Positions 32,301-38,645 of a DNA stretch of 64,000 bases are shown in pieces. Origin of the DNA: Micropterix aruncella (taxonomy: Eukaryota; Arthropoda; Insecta; Lepidoptera; Micropterigidae). Each line of letters opens with the position of its first letter. The first letter of the stretch is position 1. The translations under genes were made by a program, and so were the position numbers. The notes below the pieces were generated by a model. It ran no database searches. It had not been told where the DNA came from and worked only from the letters and a program-made list of their open reading frames with translations. The stretch is taken from the NCBI GenBank assembly GCA_944548615.1, contig OX155974.1:806001-870000 (forward strand), given 5' to 3'.

Positions 32301-35090
32301 AAACGAAAATGTTAGTTAGTAGTTAGTGCCTACAGTATTTTCAGTGGCAGGCTTCTCCCGTCTTAATGTAAGGGTAATAAAATTGAATTTGAATTAGCCG
32401 GTCTTTTTTTTTTTTGGACCCCCCCCGAAAAAAAATTCTGGGCACGGCCTTGCTATTATTGTTTCACATCGTCGCCTTAACTAGTTTGTGGTAGTTTTGT
32501 GCATGTGGAATGGTCTTTATACTTGTGTTTTGTGGTGTTTGTAGATAATGACTTTGACACCATCGAAGCTTTGGAAGGGCTAGAAGAAAGGCATTACGCG
32601 GAGCTATTCCCTGGTCGCAGTCTCGGCCAACGGGTGAAATTCTTCATAGCGCTGAGGAAATACCTGCAAGCTGTGCGTGGTGATTCTTTAGCGAATAAGC
32701 AATTTTAGCAGACACTAAATATAAGAAAATCCCTTGCACGTATGATTTAAGAGTTAACATCCGCATTAAAAAAAAAAATCAGTACCGTAACATGGCGGGC
32801 GTTAAATTCTTTAATCTTATGTGCTTCTTATAATTAATAATTTGTTACTTTTAATTACAGGTGAATAACACGAATCCACCAGGCACGCCTCAGCACAGTA
32901 ATAGCTACTGCTCAACACCACAAAATGTTTCCTACGTCCCTCCTGAGCCAACGCAGCAATTAGTTCCATACATCTCCCCTGTGCCAACGCCACCACCGAT
33001 GTACACCCCTTCAGTGCCTTTTCAACAAGAGACGGACCAATATGAGGATGTCCTGACTTTAATAGACAAGTGCACTCCTATACCGCACCACAACGTGCGG
33101 GTCGTGCTGACGGAAGACCCCCATTACGGCCCAGCCTTACTGGCCAAGGCTAACTCAGGCTGTGCACTTGCTCCAAAGGAGCGAATCCAGTAAGTTCTAA
33201 TATTATCTGATTACTTATTTTGAGGTGCCAACATGTCCCTTCTGACCTGACAGATGTTTCTTGTGTGCCATTTCTTAAAAAAATATCTTTGCAGCTTGGT
33301 GAACGCGATTGTCGTATTTGAGTGGCGCCGACAGCAGGCCGCTAAGTCGGTATCTTCATCCATATGGCAGAGGTGGGCCAAGGGAATTAAGGCAGTCTTT
33401 CCCCTGGAGTCTGAATCAGCCTATTTCTCCCACACGACCGGCAGCAAGGAGCCTAGAGGAAAGCTGTACAGCCGCTACCACGCCTACCGCTTCGGGCTGA
33501 GGAAGTCAGGGTTGATCGCCTCTGCCGCCATCGGAGCTCGTTCGCCATCTGATAGCCGGTCTGAATCTCCGTCCCCATCCACCGCCAGCCAGAAGCAACC
33601 CAGAAAAAGGAAACGTCTCGGCGAGAGGGCGGAACCCAGCCCACACAAGGAGAATACTTTTGAGGAGGACGAGGCCCTGCTATGGCTTCACTCATCGTGG
33701 GAGCCTCGTGATGTGGTGGAGCTATTTTGGAAACAATCGTCAAAAGTCAGGCGGCGACTTTTACTTCGTGACCCTGAGCTCACTGCCGATAAATACTTGA
33801 GCCGGTACAAGGCAGCTTCTACGGCCCTGGGCTACCAACTGGTGAGTAATAATATATATTACAGGCTTTAAAGTAAGACATGTTCATTTGACCCATTACG
33901 TCAAAATATAAAAGCGCAATTTTCAGCGATTGCCGATACCTCGCACTAGCGGCACGCCGCCTAGGCGGTTAACCGCGCGGCTAGCCACTTTCTGATTTGA
34001 ATATGCGACCACTCAATATTGTACGCACTAAACTGCCCCAAAATCCCAGAGACCCATCTTGACCACGCACTAGGCGAATCAGTTCGCTGAAAATTTTACA
34101 TTTTGACGTAATTGTTTTTGTTGCCTAAAAATATGGCTCTTGAAGATACCACAAAGTAATTTAAACGATTTCATATAGTTTTTGTCCAAATAGCAGTTTG
34201 AAATGTTAATATGGTATAAAGTTTTCTGATCTGCCCCCTTCACAAAGGAATTTATATGTTGTATTAAAATCGTCTTTCTCTTTTACAGTTAAGGATCGAC
34301 TTTCAGATTAGCTTCCCCGGCCTCTCATGCTCTGCAGTACACCGCCGGTACCCCGAGTTTCGCGAGAGGGTTTTTGCGTTAGCCCGGACTTTTCTGGACT
34401 TTGGCCCGTATAAGGAAATCCGTTCCCTCGTCGGTGATGTAGAATGTAAGTTCTTTTCATAAGTATTTAGCACATTCCGTTTCTTGAGAACCGCCGTATC
34501 TCCTCAGGTGCCGACCGAGGAATCTCCTGAGGTGCCATGTATGATCCTCCTGATGCTATTCGTTTTTCTTTGCAGTGGGTGGTGAATTGGCAGACCTCAC
34601 TGCGTTTAAGCTCGTCGGATATCTTCTAGAATACGGAACAACAGTAGCAACCGAAAAGGGACTTTGGCGGCCGACCCGGTCGGAGTCTATATCGGGGATT
34701 GTGGTGGATGTTTCTTCAGACACAAGCCGGGATGAAGTTTTCTCTACAAAGAAAGACAAGCTGAACAAGTACCGCATTCCAGTTCAGCCTTTTATAATTG
34801 CCTATGGGTCTCGAAACCCAACTAAATACGAGGTTATTATAACCCAGAATGTTGTTTACACATTTACTAATTTCAAGGAGGCTATTGCAACATTATTTGA
34901 ATGTTATTGGGCGCTTCTCCTTACTTACCCGGAACAGAGTGCCCCGATATGGTATGTGTTTCAAAGGTATATTTACAAACTGAAGTCAGAATTCGATAAA
35001 ATCAGTGGCATGACTGAAACTCTCCTTCAGCAGTTAAGCGACATTCAGTCCACAGATATTCCCTCCATTGAAACTAATATATCAAAGTGA
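11310..35090 (+). CDS. SAM-domain accessory protein of EnSpm element (six exons, 578 aa)
   Basis: Exons by GT-AG junctions and phase: 11310-11370, 32545-32672, 32861-33189, 33295-33841, 34289-34445, 34576-35090. Lengths sum to 1737 nt, all phases agree, and no internal stop arises. Exons 1-2 encode a SAM-like domain (MDVRGILLHIGF...EALEGLEERHYAELFP...QRVKFF). Exon 3 is Pro/Gln-rich, exon 4 has a Trp-rich segment and a basic Ser-rich stretch (PRKRKR, possible nuclear signal), and exon 6 has a conserved-looking block around YPEQSAPIWYVFQRYI. A SAM-bearing second gene next to the transposase is, from memory, common in animal EnSpm elements. Intron 1 was about 177 bp before the 21-kb insertion. 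Likely role: DNA-binding or complex-forming helper in transposition. The gene can only be expressed if 21 kb is spliced out. Confidence 0.72.
11479..12326. other. Non-coding left part of the hAT-like element
   Basis: No gene seen. A direct repeat of 'aaatgtgaggcgtcccaatagg'-like sequence occurs at about 11618-11640 and 11662-11684, the first copy directly after TTAACCCGTC (11609). 'ttacaattGTAAGT' near 11930 could be the donor of a non-coding first exon of the gene at 17475; that is a guess. Confidence 0.4.
12327..12624 (+). repeat. gypsy 5' LTR
   Basis: Starts TGTAGCGACGCTACA, itself a palindrome. It ends at about GAGTCGCGA, without the usual CA, so the last 1-3 bases are uncertain because of adjacent A runs. 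Identical to 16643-16940. Confidence 0.9.
12754..13542 (+). CDS. gag: gypsy Gag protein
   Basis: 262 aa structural protein of the retrotransposon particle. It has a gag-like core (WFAHVEILL near residue 31, then a helical region), then a coiled-coil-like Lys/Glu stretch. The C-terminal Cys/His motif is of the type C-X2-H-X3-FG-X2-A-X2-C-X3-C, the variant knuckle seen in many arthropod gypsy elements instead of classical CCHC. It starts at the first good ATG after the leader. The 3' end overlaps the pol frame by 31 nt (13512-13542). Pol lies in the -1 frame, and 'GCG GAA AAC' just before the stop is a plausible slippage site though not a canonical heptamer. Confidence 0.9.
   Translation: MNTEDIPSGTAGSSRQVQDIAPLSINSRIPTFWHQEPRLWFAHVEILLATQKCSDADKFSCVITQLDRTALREVGDLLLQPPTHNKFEAIKTRLISVFGESETQQLQKLLHETELGSDKPSQLMRRMKGLNRGKIPDETIKAMWLGHLPTTIRTFLSINTESNLDVLADLADRMMESTARETQEVNRVDTRAEAHDHMTTIKKQLKDLAEQIAKLQRNNAGNSSAGQNEQTICYFHRRFGDAARRCQQPCNYKKQRNQAENY
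13512..16670 (+). CDS. pol: gypsy Pol polyprotein (PR-RT-RNaseH-IN)
   Basis: About 1050 codons open from 13512, entered by -1 frameshift from gag. Order: aspartic protease (LVDTGANVSVLP at 13623), reverse transcriptase (YIDD at 14499-14510), RNase H (TDAS near 14957, TDHKPL near 15159), and integrase. The integrase has an HHCC zinc domain (HPGIRATRKM ... CIACQRAK, 15530-15650), core acidic residues in HVHIDIVGPLG, TTDQGRQF and MIERWHRS, and a C-terminal RGPYKVL segment. The order RT before IN defines Ty3/gypsy. All catalytic motifs look intact and there is no internal stop, so it may be competent. It ends 28 bp before the 3' LTR. Confidence 0.93.
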   Translation, partial: EAEESGGKLLEAPGVDQLGADDTNRLYVRDRSTNALFLVDTGANVSVLPRRKSDNGRRADLRLRAANGTTIATYGRKEMTLNIGLENPLAAIFIIADVQQPIIGADFLAKHRLLVDLFQKKLISPNSRTTEARALSIQAIKQSPNYLRIFDEFQNITSATSQPRQPKHQVEHHIETEGPPVFARPRSLNPERYAAAKKIFDEMIAAGVCRPSKSQWASPLHLVPKANGEFRPCGDYRRLNSITVPDRYTIPRLQDFTHSLENSTIFTSLDLVKAYTQIPVRKEDMEKTAITTPFGLFEMCRMSFGLRNGAQTMQRFMDEVLRGLPFIFVYIDDILIASENEEAHARHLRETLGRLDAHGITINIDKCHVGRTELDFLGYTVNATGIRPKADKVEAIKKYPKPADVQQLRRFLGMINFYRNSIPRAAQYQEKLNKFLQGAKKNDRTPIPWTTETTEAFEKCRDSVEEAVILAHPSAHAPLAIMTDASNTCVGAALHQKKGGEWAPLGFYSKAMSHAQQNYATYDRELLAIYLSVRHFRKMVEGRELTIFTDHKPLIHALKKLDDSITETPMRIRHTSYISQFASTIEYLPGKANVVADALSRIAEIDCPNTFDYEELAAQQAEDPELKMIRQQENLKFEKKGDKPVWCEVSTKKARPYITPALRIKAIKLVHDISHPGIRATRKMIAERYFWPRMNKESAEYAKTCIACQRAKIHRHTRAPIGTFMEAGRLEHVHIDIVGPLGIAEEYRYLVTMIDRATKWVECIPVKDISAETVAQVFYEGWIARFGAPIRITTDQGRQFESTLFTALTQILGVKKIHTTAYHPQANGMIERWHRSLKAALRARLKTANWVRELPTVLMGLRAAIKEDYGISPAELLYGTTLRLPGDFFEKQTTKTIPETVQQMRETFEAHRPRREREHHNNIFVHRDLKEATHVFVRDDTVKRPLQNPYRGPYKVLRRRDKTFDIEQERAKVTISIDRLKPCYGVASSNENEQETDKEEPRWAASANNNQQGPQQYKTRYGRTVRPPGQWHTTTCRPPKGGNDVATLQPQL
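16643..16940 (+). repeat. gypsy 3' LTR
   Basis: Identical to the 5' LTR at a constant offset of 4316 bases; preceded by the polypurine tract. Confidence 0.9.
17055..17400 (+). repeat. Repeat family F1, copy c
   Basis: Starts with 'gttataccagcctggggtg' and 'gttgtagtcgacaaccc', then jumps to the F1 right half ('gcacggtgcgcagaccgtcc' to 'agggcccattaactccc'). It is an internally deleted copy. Confidence 0.65.
17475..23658 (+). CDS. Four-exon gene of unknown function carried in the hAT-like element
   Basis: Exons 17475-17794, 17867-18233, 19068-19129 and 22968-23658 have good GT-AG borders and matching phases (2, 0, 2). Together they give 1440 nt, 479 codons plus stop. Exon 1 is strongly acidic (DDDAGYDDDDADIVDI). 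Exon 2 is Ser/Pro/Gln-rich with a 20-residue repeat (unit includes QPSTTAASPEPQPSTSAGRL). Exon 3 is Arg/Ser/Pro-rich. Exon 4 is Gly/Arg/Ala-rich, then has a mixed segment (GENVWCQGGEIVEV...VLKEMVDETERG) and an AT-rich hydrophobic end that may really be untranslated. I recognise no family. Introns 2 and 3 hold hAT, LINE and satellite debris. It could be a transposon accessory gene or a captured host gene; exon chaining is inferred from splice signals only. Confidence 0.45.
17918..18130 (+). repeat. 60-bp coding tandem repeat (about 3.4 copies)
   Basis: The unit is exactly 60 bp, so the 20-residue period stays in frame. Three successive units differ at only one or two bases. It lies in exon 2 of the gene at 17475. 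Confidence 0.9.
18462..18651 (+). pseudogene. hAT transposase C-terminal remnant
   Basis: One frame reads TSVEAERDFSSAGLFC then SRLRSMRRDDL, the classic hAT C-terminal dimerisation signature. The upstream part (ALYENGGLKGKYL) is in a different frame, showing a frameshift. An AATAAAG follows near 18747, and palindromic GTCTC/GTCCCGGGAC subterminal sequence runs to about 18890. It is a dead fragment inside intron 2 of the gene at 17475, and may be unrelated to the surrounding 21-kb element. Confidence 0.75.
18885..19012 (-). mobile_element. Short reversed LINE 3' fragment (nuclease-type family)
   Basis: Reverse of 20050-20150: reads 'tttaggacagctgccttgcc' and 'gaatgtgagatgcggaaatt'. No coding value. 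Confidence 0.65.
19150..19295 (-). repeat. Repeat family F1, reversed left-end fragment
   Basis: Reverse of the start of copy b/d ('gtggactgttttgtccaag', 'gttaaaacttcctgaggtg', 'acgggctcgccc'). Nearby 19381-19475 holds further F1/foldback pieces, including an imperfect palindrome CTGGTATAACGAT / ATCGTTATACCAG. Confidence 0.6.
19482..22451 (+). repeat. 687-bp tandem repeat, about 3.3 copies
   Basis: Units start at 19482, 20847, 21534 and 22220 with 'gtttaattgtatcgacgag'. Unit 1 is split by a LINE fragment (19583-20265); units 2 and 3 are 687 and 686 bp and almost identical; unit 4 is cut at 22451. Each contains (CATA)n and (TA)n tracts and no coding frame. It lies in intron 3 of the gene at 17475. 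Confidence 0.9.
19583..20265 (+). mobile_element. LINE 3' fragment with nuclease-like C-terminal domain
   Basis: The insertion interrupts tandem unit 1. It has an open frame to 20104 including ALRPDITLYSL, VALIVELTVPWE and the ALEVGARGLPAKSL stretch. The RPD ... ELTVPWE pattern resembles a PD-(D/E)XK-type nuclease fold as found at the end of some non-LTR retrotransposon proteins. It is followed by about 160 bp of 3' UTR ending in a TTTATTATTTA tail. The 5' side is truncated. The longer related copy at 58389-59230 adds a Cys/His motif upstream. Confidence 0.65.
22452..22640. repeat. GC-rich repeat related to F1 edge
   Basis: Shares 'cggtttctcctggtggattt'-type sequence and 'gctactggacggtttgcg' with 60370-60490 and, loosely, 5500-5640. 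No gene seen. Confidence 0.5.
23926..24545. repeat. Cluster of three long foldbacks
   Basis: Near-palindromes at about 23926-24100, 24135-24338 and 24388-24519 share arms built of 'ttaccgcgtgaagtttgtagc', 'acccgacgtttcggcg' and a central GC-rich spacer with 'gctgtccagtcta'. Arms are 60-90 bp. A partial arm also occurs at 19355-19410. They look like successive insertions or duplications of one foldback MITE family. Confidence 0.8.
24618..24911. mobile_element. MITE with ~70-bp inverted ends
   Basis: Left end 'gcttattagatgtccaataac' and right end, reversed, 'gcttattatatgtctaataac' remain alignable for about 70 bp, with a 150-bp GC-richer centre. No coding frame. No clear target duplication seen. 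Confidence 0.7.
24912..26139. other. No recognisable gene
   Basis: AT-rich to 25450, then mixed sequence. A 106-codon frame at 25784-26104 has no domain I recognise. It could be the remains of a transposon gene belonging to the hAT-like element. Confidence 0.35.
26519..30249 (-). pseudogene. I-clade ORF2 (EN-RT-RNaseH), one frameshift
   Basis: Apurinic-type endonuclease (WNCRSLIPKKHEL, ISESWL, GDLNAHAPLW, SDHFPI) at the N-terminus. RT follows with AFLDVQAAYD-like and LLQYADDIVIYS motifs. RNase H begins LLFTDGSKAEAG. The frame stops at 27235 in the RNase H domain. It resumes in another frame from 27229 (VVFTDSKSLLDKL, LMWIPGHSGILGNEYAD) to 26519. The break fits loss of one G near 27241, where CTCAAG is followed by CCTTAG. 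A Cys/His-rich C-terminal part (CDCGYHNCTLDHIFFNC) is intact. Confidence 0.85.
30391..31790 (-). pseudogene. I-clade ORF1 (gag), probable frameshift near start
   Basis: The main frame runs 31527-30391, with three zinc knuckles (CTACCRYGHLKKTC, CFRCGEAHAGESC, CVNCRNDSHTATDQKC). An upstream frame in another phase (from 31790) begins MERRQGG and reaches about 31590. The main frame is open upstream as ...YYIQFCPENSNNSES, so a single-base loss near the GGGCCC at 31586-31594 would join the two. The product would be the RNA-binding protein of the retrotransposition particle. Confidence 0.75.
31791..32160 (-). other. 5' UTR of the I-clade LINE
   Basis: Between the upstream end of ORF1 and the 13-bp duplication. 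No clear internal promoter motif read. Confidence 0.5.
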
Positions 35091-35110
35091 CTTTAACATT
35101 ATCTATTGAA

Positions 35111-37591
35111 ATGGGGCGTTGTCCATCTTGTAATGTAGCGTTCTCCTCTATTGTAGCTTATCGGCGGCATTGCATGCTGAATATTTGTAAAGTTCTTTTG
35201 TCTCGAGACATTCCATGTCCTTATTGTACCAGAACGTATTCAGCATGGAACTCCTTATATAAGCATAATAGAAGAGAACATGAAACCTCTTTTAATAGCA
35301 AACAACAGGTCTCTCGTGAATTAAATCTAAGTGACTTCCAATCATCATGGCAGCATGAATTAAATGTAAACGAGCCCCAATCATCATTGCAGCTTGAATT
35401 AAATGTAAATGAGTCCCAATTATCGTCTCAGCCTGAAATACCCCCAGTGCAAGCAGAAGGACTGTCTCATAATCAAAGTTTAGAGCGTGTTTTACTACAG
35501 ATTGCTGGAAAATATTACGGTAACAATGCGCTAACTAGGAAAATGGCTGGGTTGTTTTTTAGAGATTTTGAAAGGGTTATAACTGCCTCATACTATCCAG
35601 TAATAGTTAAACATTTTCGAACAGCTGGTCTCTCTACCGAGAGCGAGGATCAAGGTTTAGAACTCATGCAATCGGTTTTCAGACATTACTCCTCTGAGTT
35701 CCGTGTACTGGCCCATTTCCGAAGTAAAAATACGCTGATTGATCCTGTACCTTATACAGTCGGTACTCGCTTTGATTACGTTACGAGGAAACGGGAAAAA
35801 ACTTATCAATCAGTGGATTGTGTGGCTCATAGAATTCCGCTAAGACAAGTCTTTTACAAAATATTTTCAAAGACCAATGTTTTAAGCAGTACTCTATCTT
35901 ACATGGAGCGTTGTTATGCAGATGTGTCAGGTACAATGGAGAATTTTATTCAAGGGTCAGCTTGGCGCAAACGCATAGCAAACGCTCCTGATAAGCTGAT
36001 CATATTTTATTTTTTGTTTTTTGACGATTTTGAAAGCGGCAATGCTTTGGGGAGTCACGCAGGAATTCACAAGCTGGGGGCCGTGTATATAGCATTCCCT
36101 TGTCTTGCAATTGACTTTCCCTCGGGTACATCAGTGTCACAATCATCCGTGAATAAAATTATCCTTGCAGCTCTTTTTCATTCTTCAGATCGCAGTGAAT
36201 TTGGAAATTATAAGATTTTCAAACCCATTATTGATGACATGAATGATATAAAAATAAATGGCATTACTTTTCAGCAACTTGGGATTGATCGCACAATTTA
36301 TTTCGAGTTGGGGTTAATTTTGGGTGACAACTTGGGTTTACACTCAATTTGTGGTTTCGTTGAGAGTTTTTCTGCCAATCGCTGTTGCCGCACATGTCGG
36401 ATCGAGAAAAATGAACTTAGGAAAGGTACTGAGGAAAATCCAGAAATGTTAAGAAATGTCTCCAACTATAGGGAAGACCTTGACAGTAACAATCCAGTTA
36501 CAACTGGTGTCAAAGAAAAATGTGTTTTTTATCATTGGGAATCTTTCAAAGTCTTTGATCAAATTGGGGTAGACATTTTTCATGACATTTTTGAAGGCTG
36601 TGGAAAGTACATTATGGGATTCCTACTGAAAGTCTTCATTTTAGACAAACATTATTTTTCGTTGGACGATTTCAATAGTCGTTTACAGCAATTCGATTTT
36701 GGGCCAGATAACTCAGCAAAGCCAGTAGCTATGTCAATAGATCGGATTCGAAAGAAAATTGTGCGACAATCTGGGTCGGGTCTAGTAAACCTCATTAGGT
36801 ATTTTGGATTGCTTATCGGTGATTTAGTCCCTATGGACGATGAACATTGGGCATTGTACGAATCCCTTGTAGATTTAGTGAGAGAGGCCACAAGATGGAC
36901 GAGTTGTACAGAAACAGCCGAATACATTGGCGTTCTGGTATCCGAGTTAAATGCCATGTACTTGGAACTCAGTGGTGGGCACTTACAGCCTAAATTTCAC
37001 TTCCTGGTTCACTATCCGAGAGCTCTATTAGCTTACGGGCCACTTGCGTTACTTTCCTCGATGAGGTTCGAATCGAAACATCGTGTTTTAAAAAATGCTG
37101 CAAAAGTTTCCGCTAGTAGGCGTAATATTACTCTAACTTTGGCATTAAAACATCAGCTGGTTTTAAATGAACTGTTTATTGATAGTGCTTATAGAGACCC
37201 CTTAACATTGACATTTTCATCTAAAACATTTAAATTGACCGATTATGAATTACTCCTGTCCAGTTTGGGCATTCCAGTTAACGAAATGTCCGGTTCTGTA
37301 GTTAAAGCAGCATCATTTTACAGTCATTGTTATCGGACAGGAACAGTTTTGCAATTGAACACCAATGACTGCAGTGATTGTATCCGAATAACAGAAATGC
37401 TTCACGTTAAGGAGAAATTAATTTTTGTTGGAGTCGTCTTGGAGAATTTAGGATATTCTCGAAAATATATGTCTTACGGTGTCCAGGCTAGCCCAAGAAC
37501 ACTCGCTGTATTTCATTTCAGTTTTAAATGTCCATATCCTTGTACACTTTCAACTGCCATTGATGGCTCTTTATTTGTAACTAAAGGTTAA
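35111..37591 (+). CDS. EnSpm/CACTA-type transposase
   Basis: 826 aa from the ATG at 35111, only 20 bases after the stop of the SAM gene. The N-terminus has two Cys/His fingers (CPSCNVAF...HCMLNIC; CPYCTRTY...HNRREH), a probable DNA-binding module. The catalytic part contains GDNLGLHSICGFVESF with CCRTCR, then VDIFHDIFEGCGKYI, then PKFHFLVHYPRALLAYGP and MRFESKHRVLKNAAK, which are hallmarks of animal EnSpm transposases. Candidate DDE residues are D406, D492 and E654. No internal stop, so it may be functional. No separate promoter is apparent. It may be translated by re-initiation after the SAM gene or from an alternative transcript. Confidence 0.87.
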   Translation: MGRCPSCNVAFSSIVAYRRHCMLNICKVLLSRDIPCPYCTRTYSAWNSLYKHNRREHETSFNSKQQVSRELNLSDFQSSWQHELNVNEPQSSLQLELNVNESQLSSQPEIPPVQAEGLSHNQSLERVLLQIAGKYYGNNALTRKMAGLFFRDFERVITASYYPVIVKHFRTAGLSTESEDQGLELMQSVFRHYSSEFRVLAHFRSKNTLIDPVPYTVGTRFDYVTRKREKTYQSVDCVAHRIPLRQVFYKIFSKTNVLSSTLSYMERCYADVSGTMENFIQGSAWRKRIANAPDKLIIFYFLFFDDFESGNALGSHAGIHKLGAVYIAFPCLAIDFPSGTSVSQSSVNKIILAALFHSSDRSEFGNYKIFKPIIDDMNDIKINGITFQQLGIDRTIYFELGLILGDNLGLHSICGFVESFSANRCCRTCRIEKNELRKGTEENPEMLRNVSNYREDLDSNNPVTTGVKEKCVFYHWESFKVFDQIGVDIFHDIFEGCGKYIMGFLLKVFILDKHYFSLDDFNSRLQQFDFGPDNSAKPVAMSIDRIRKKIVRQSGSGLVNLIRYFGLLIGDLVPMDDEHWALYESLVDLVREATRWTSCTETAEYIGVLVSELNAMYLELSGGHLQPKFHFLVHYPRALLAYGPLALLSSMRFESKHRVLKNAAKVSASRRNITLTLALKHQLVLNELFIDSAYRDPLTLTFSSKTFKLTDYELLLSSLGIPVNEMSGSVVKAASFYSHCYRTGTVLQLNTNDCSDCIRITEMLHVKEKLIFVGVVLENLGYSRKYMSYGVQASPRTLAVFHFSFKCPYPCTLSTAIDGSLFVTKG

Positions 37592-38320
37592 AATAACTGA
37601 TTAGGGCATGTGTCACTATTAATTTAACCCGGATAAATTTAACTTAACTGGAAGTCCGTGAATCTGATTGGTTGATGTGAAGTGTTTACTTCAAATTAAA
37701 AGGGTACAATTCATGGTGAAACTCGCCCTTAGTGGTGTTTTTAATAGGATGCACCCACCCTTAATAAGGTATATTTTATAGAAGATACATTCATCGACAC
37801 TGATGACCTGATAGCTACGGGCAATTTATACCGAGTAATGAATTTTATAAGAACGTATCACATGACCCATAAAAAACCCTCTTATAGGAAGACATTTTGT
37901 AAAAATTTGTGTTTTTAATTATAATTTATGTTAGACGCATATCACAGGTCTGCAGTGTTTAGTTTACGACAGTTAACATTGTTTACTATATATAGATACT
38001 ATGTATATACACTGCTGTTTACTGTATCACTTTTGTTTCATGTGTTTTGTGTGAATATTAAAATTGTTTCTGTAATAAATCCGTGTTTTGTCTTTTACAG
38101 ATGCCTGCGGCAGTCCATCTCAATAGAACAAAACAGCAAGGAGTCGTATGCTCCATCCACCCTGGGAAAAGGGATAGGGCGGGAAAAGGGATACCCCCCC
38201 CCCCCCCCCCCCCCACCACCCCCGCCAGAGTGAGCATACGAGCCCTTGCTGGTCCAATGAGATATGGACTGCCTGAGGTAATTAGATTTCCTATTAGGGC
38301 AATGAGAAATACCTTATTGG
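37592..38320 (+). other. 3' region of EnSpm with a possible extra exon
   Basis: After the transposase stop there is AT-rich sequence. Then a good acceptor (ttttacag) at 38093-38100 is followed by an open segment 38101-38277 ending at GAG|gtaatt. It contains a 22-base C run (38192-38213, approximate) encoding a Pro run, and ends around ALAGPMRYGLPE. It may be a 3' exon of an alternative transcript; nothing else supports it. Confidence 0.3.
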
Positions 38321-38645
38321 AGTAAAACGATATCTACCTAAGACAAGTAGATACCTACCTGGAGTAAAAGGATATCTACTTAGGAGTAAAAGGATATCTA
38401 CCTAAGCCAAGTAGATATCTACCTATGAAGCCAATTAGAACAGCTAACAGAGCCAAACAGATCTAGAAACAGAAATCTTGCAGTCACCCAATCGGTTCCT
38501 TTTTGGCTCAATTAGATGCCAAATCTGATTGGGACGGTTAGAAAAACCAATGAAATTGATCTGTTTGCAACAGTCAGAACCAATCTAACCGTCACCCACC
38601 CAAAGAGAATTTCTAATTGGGCCAATACAGATATTTTTCTCAGTG
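38321..38645 (+). repeat. EnSpm right subterminal repeats and terminal repeat
   Basis: Copies of AAAAGGATATCTACYT-like motif at 38324-38340, 38366-38381, 38388-38403 and 38410-38425 in the same orientation as the one near the left end. Then come Asn/Ile-codon-like 'CCAATNAGA' repeats, and the 13-bp terminal repeat at 38633-38645. Confidence 0.75.

Larger units (their letters stand above)
11464..32452. mobile_element. hAT-like 21-kb element inside intron 1 of the SAM gene
   Basis: Ends CATGGCCGTGCCCAG (11464) and CTGGGCACGGCCTTG (to 32452) are inverted repeats over 12-15 bp. They are flanked by a perfect 8-bp duplication CTATTATT (11456-11463 and 32453-32460). Eight-base duplications and CA..TG ends are typical of hAT elements. 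G/C-run stretches just inside both ends (GGGGTCC / GGACCCC) are shared. No complete hAT transposase is visible inside, so it is probably non-autonomous. Without its gypsy and LINE passengers it would be about 10.4 kb, large because of a captured-looking four-exon gene and repeats. Confidence 0.8.
10823..38645 (+). mobile_element. EnSpm/CACTA-like DNA transposon, heavily nested
   Basis: Perfect 13-bp terminal inverted repeats, CACTGAGAAAAAT (10823-10835) and its complement (38633-38645), have TA on both outer sides. It encodes a SAM-domain accessory gene and a DDE transposase of the animal EnSpm type. Subterminal copies of AAAAGGATATCTACYT occur near both ends. Removing the 11464-32452 insertion and one 8-bp duplication leaves about 6.8 kb, an ordinary size for such elements. 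CACTG ends plus this transposase place it in the CMC group; a TA duplication fits the 2-3 bp range known there. The left and right flanks come from different zinc-finger units, so the TA pair is not proven to be a true target duplication. Confidence 0.85.

Noticed and set aside
32861..33871. Separate single-exon genes at 32861, 33254 and 34575
   Set aside because: They lack ATG starts at these points and join perfectly by splice phase into the SAM-domain gene.
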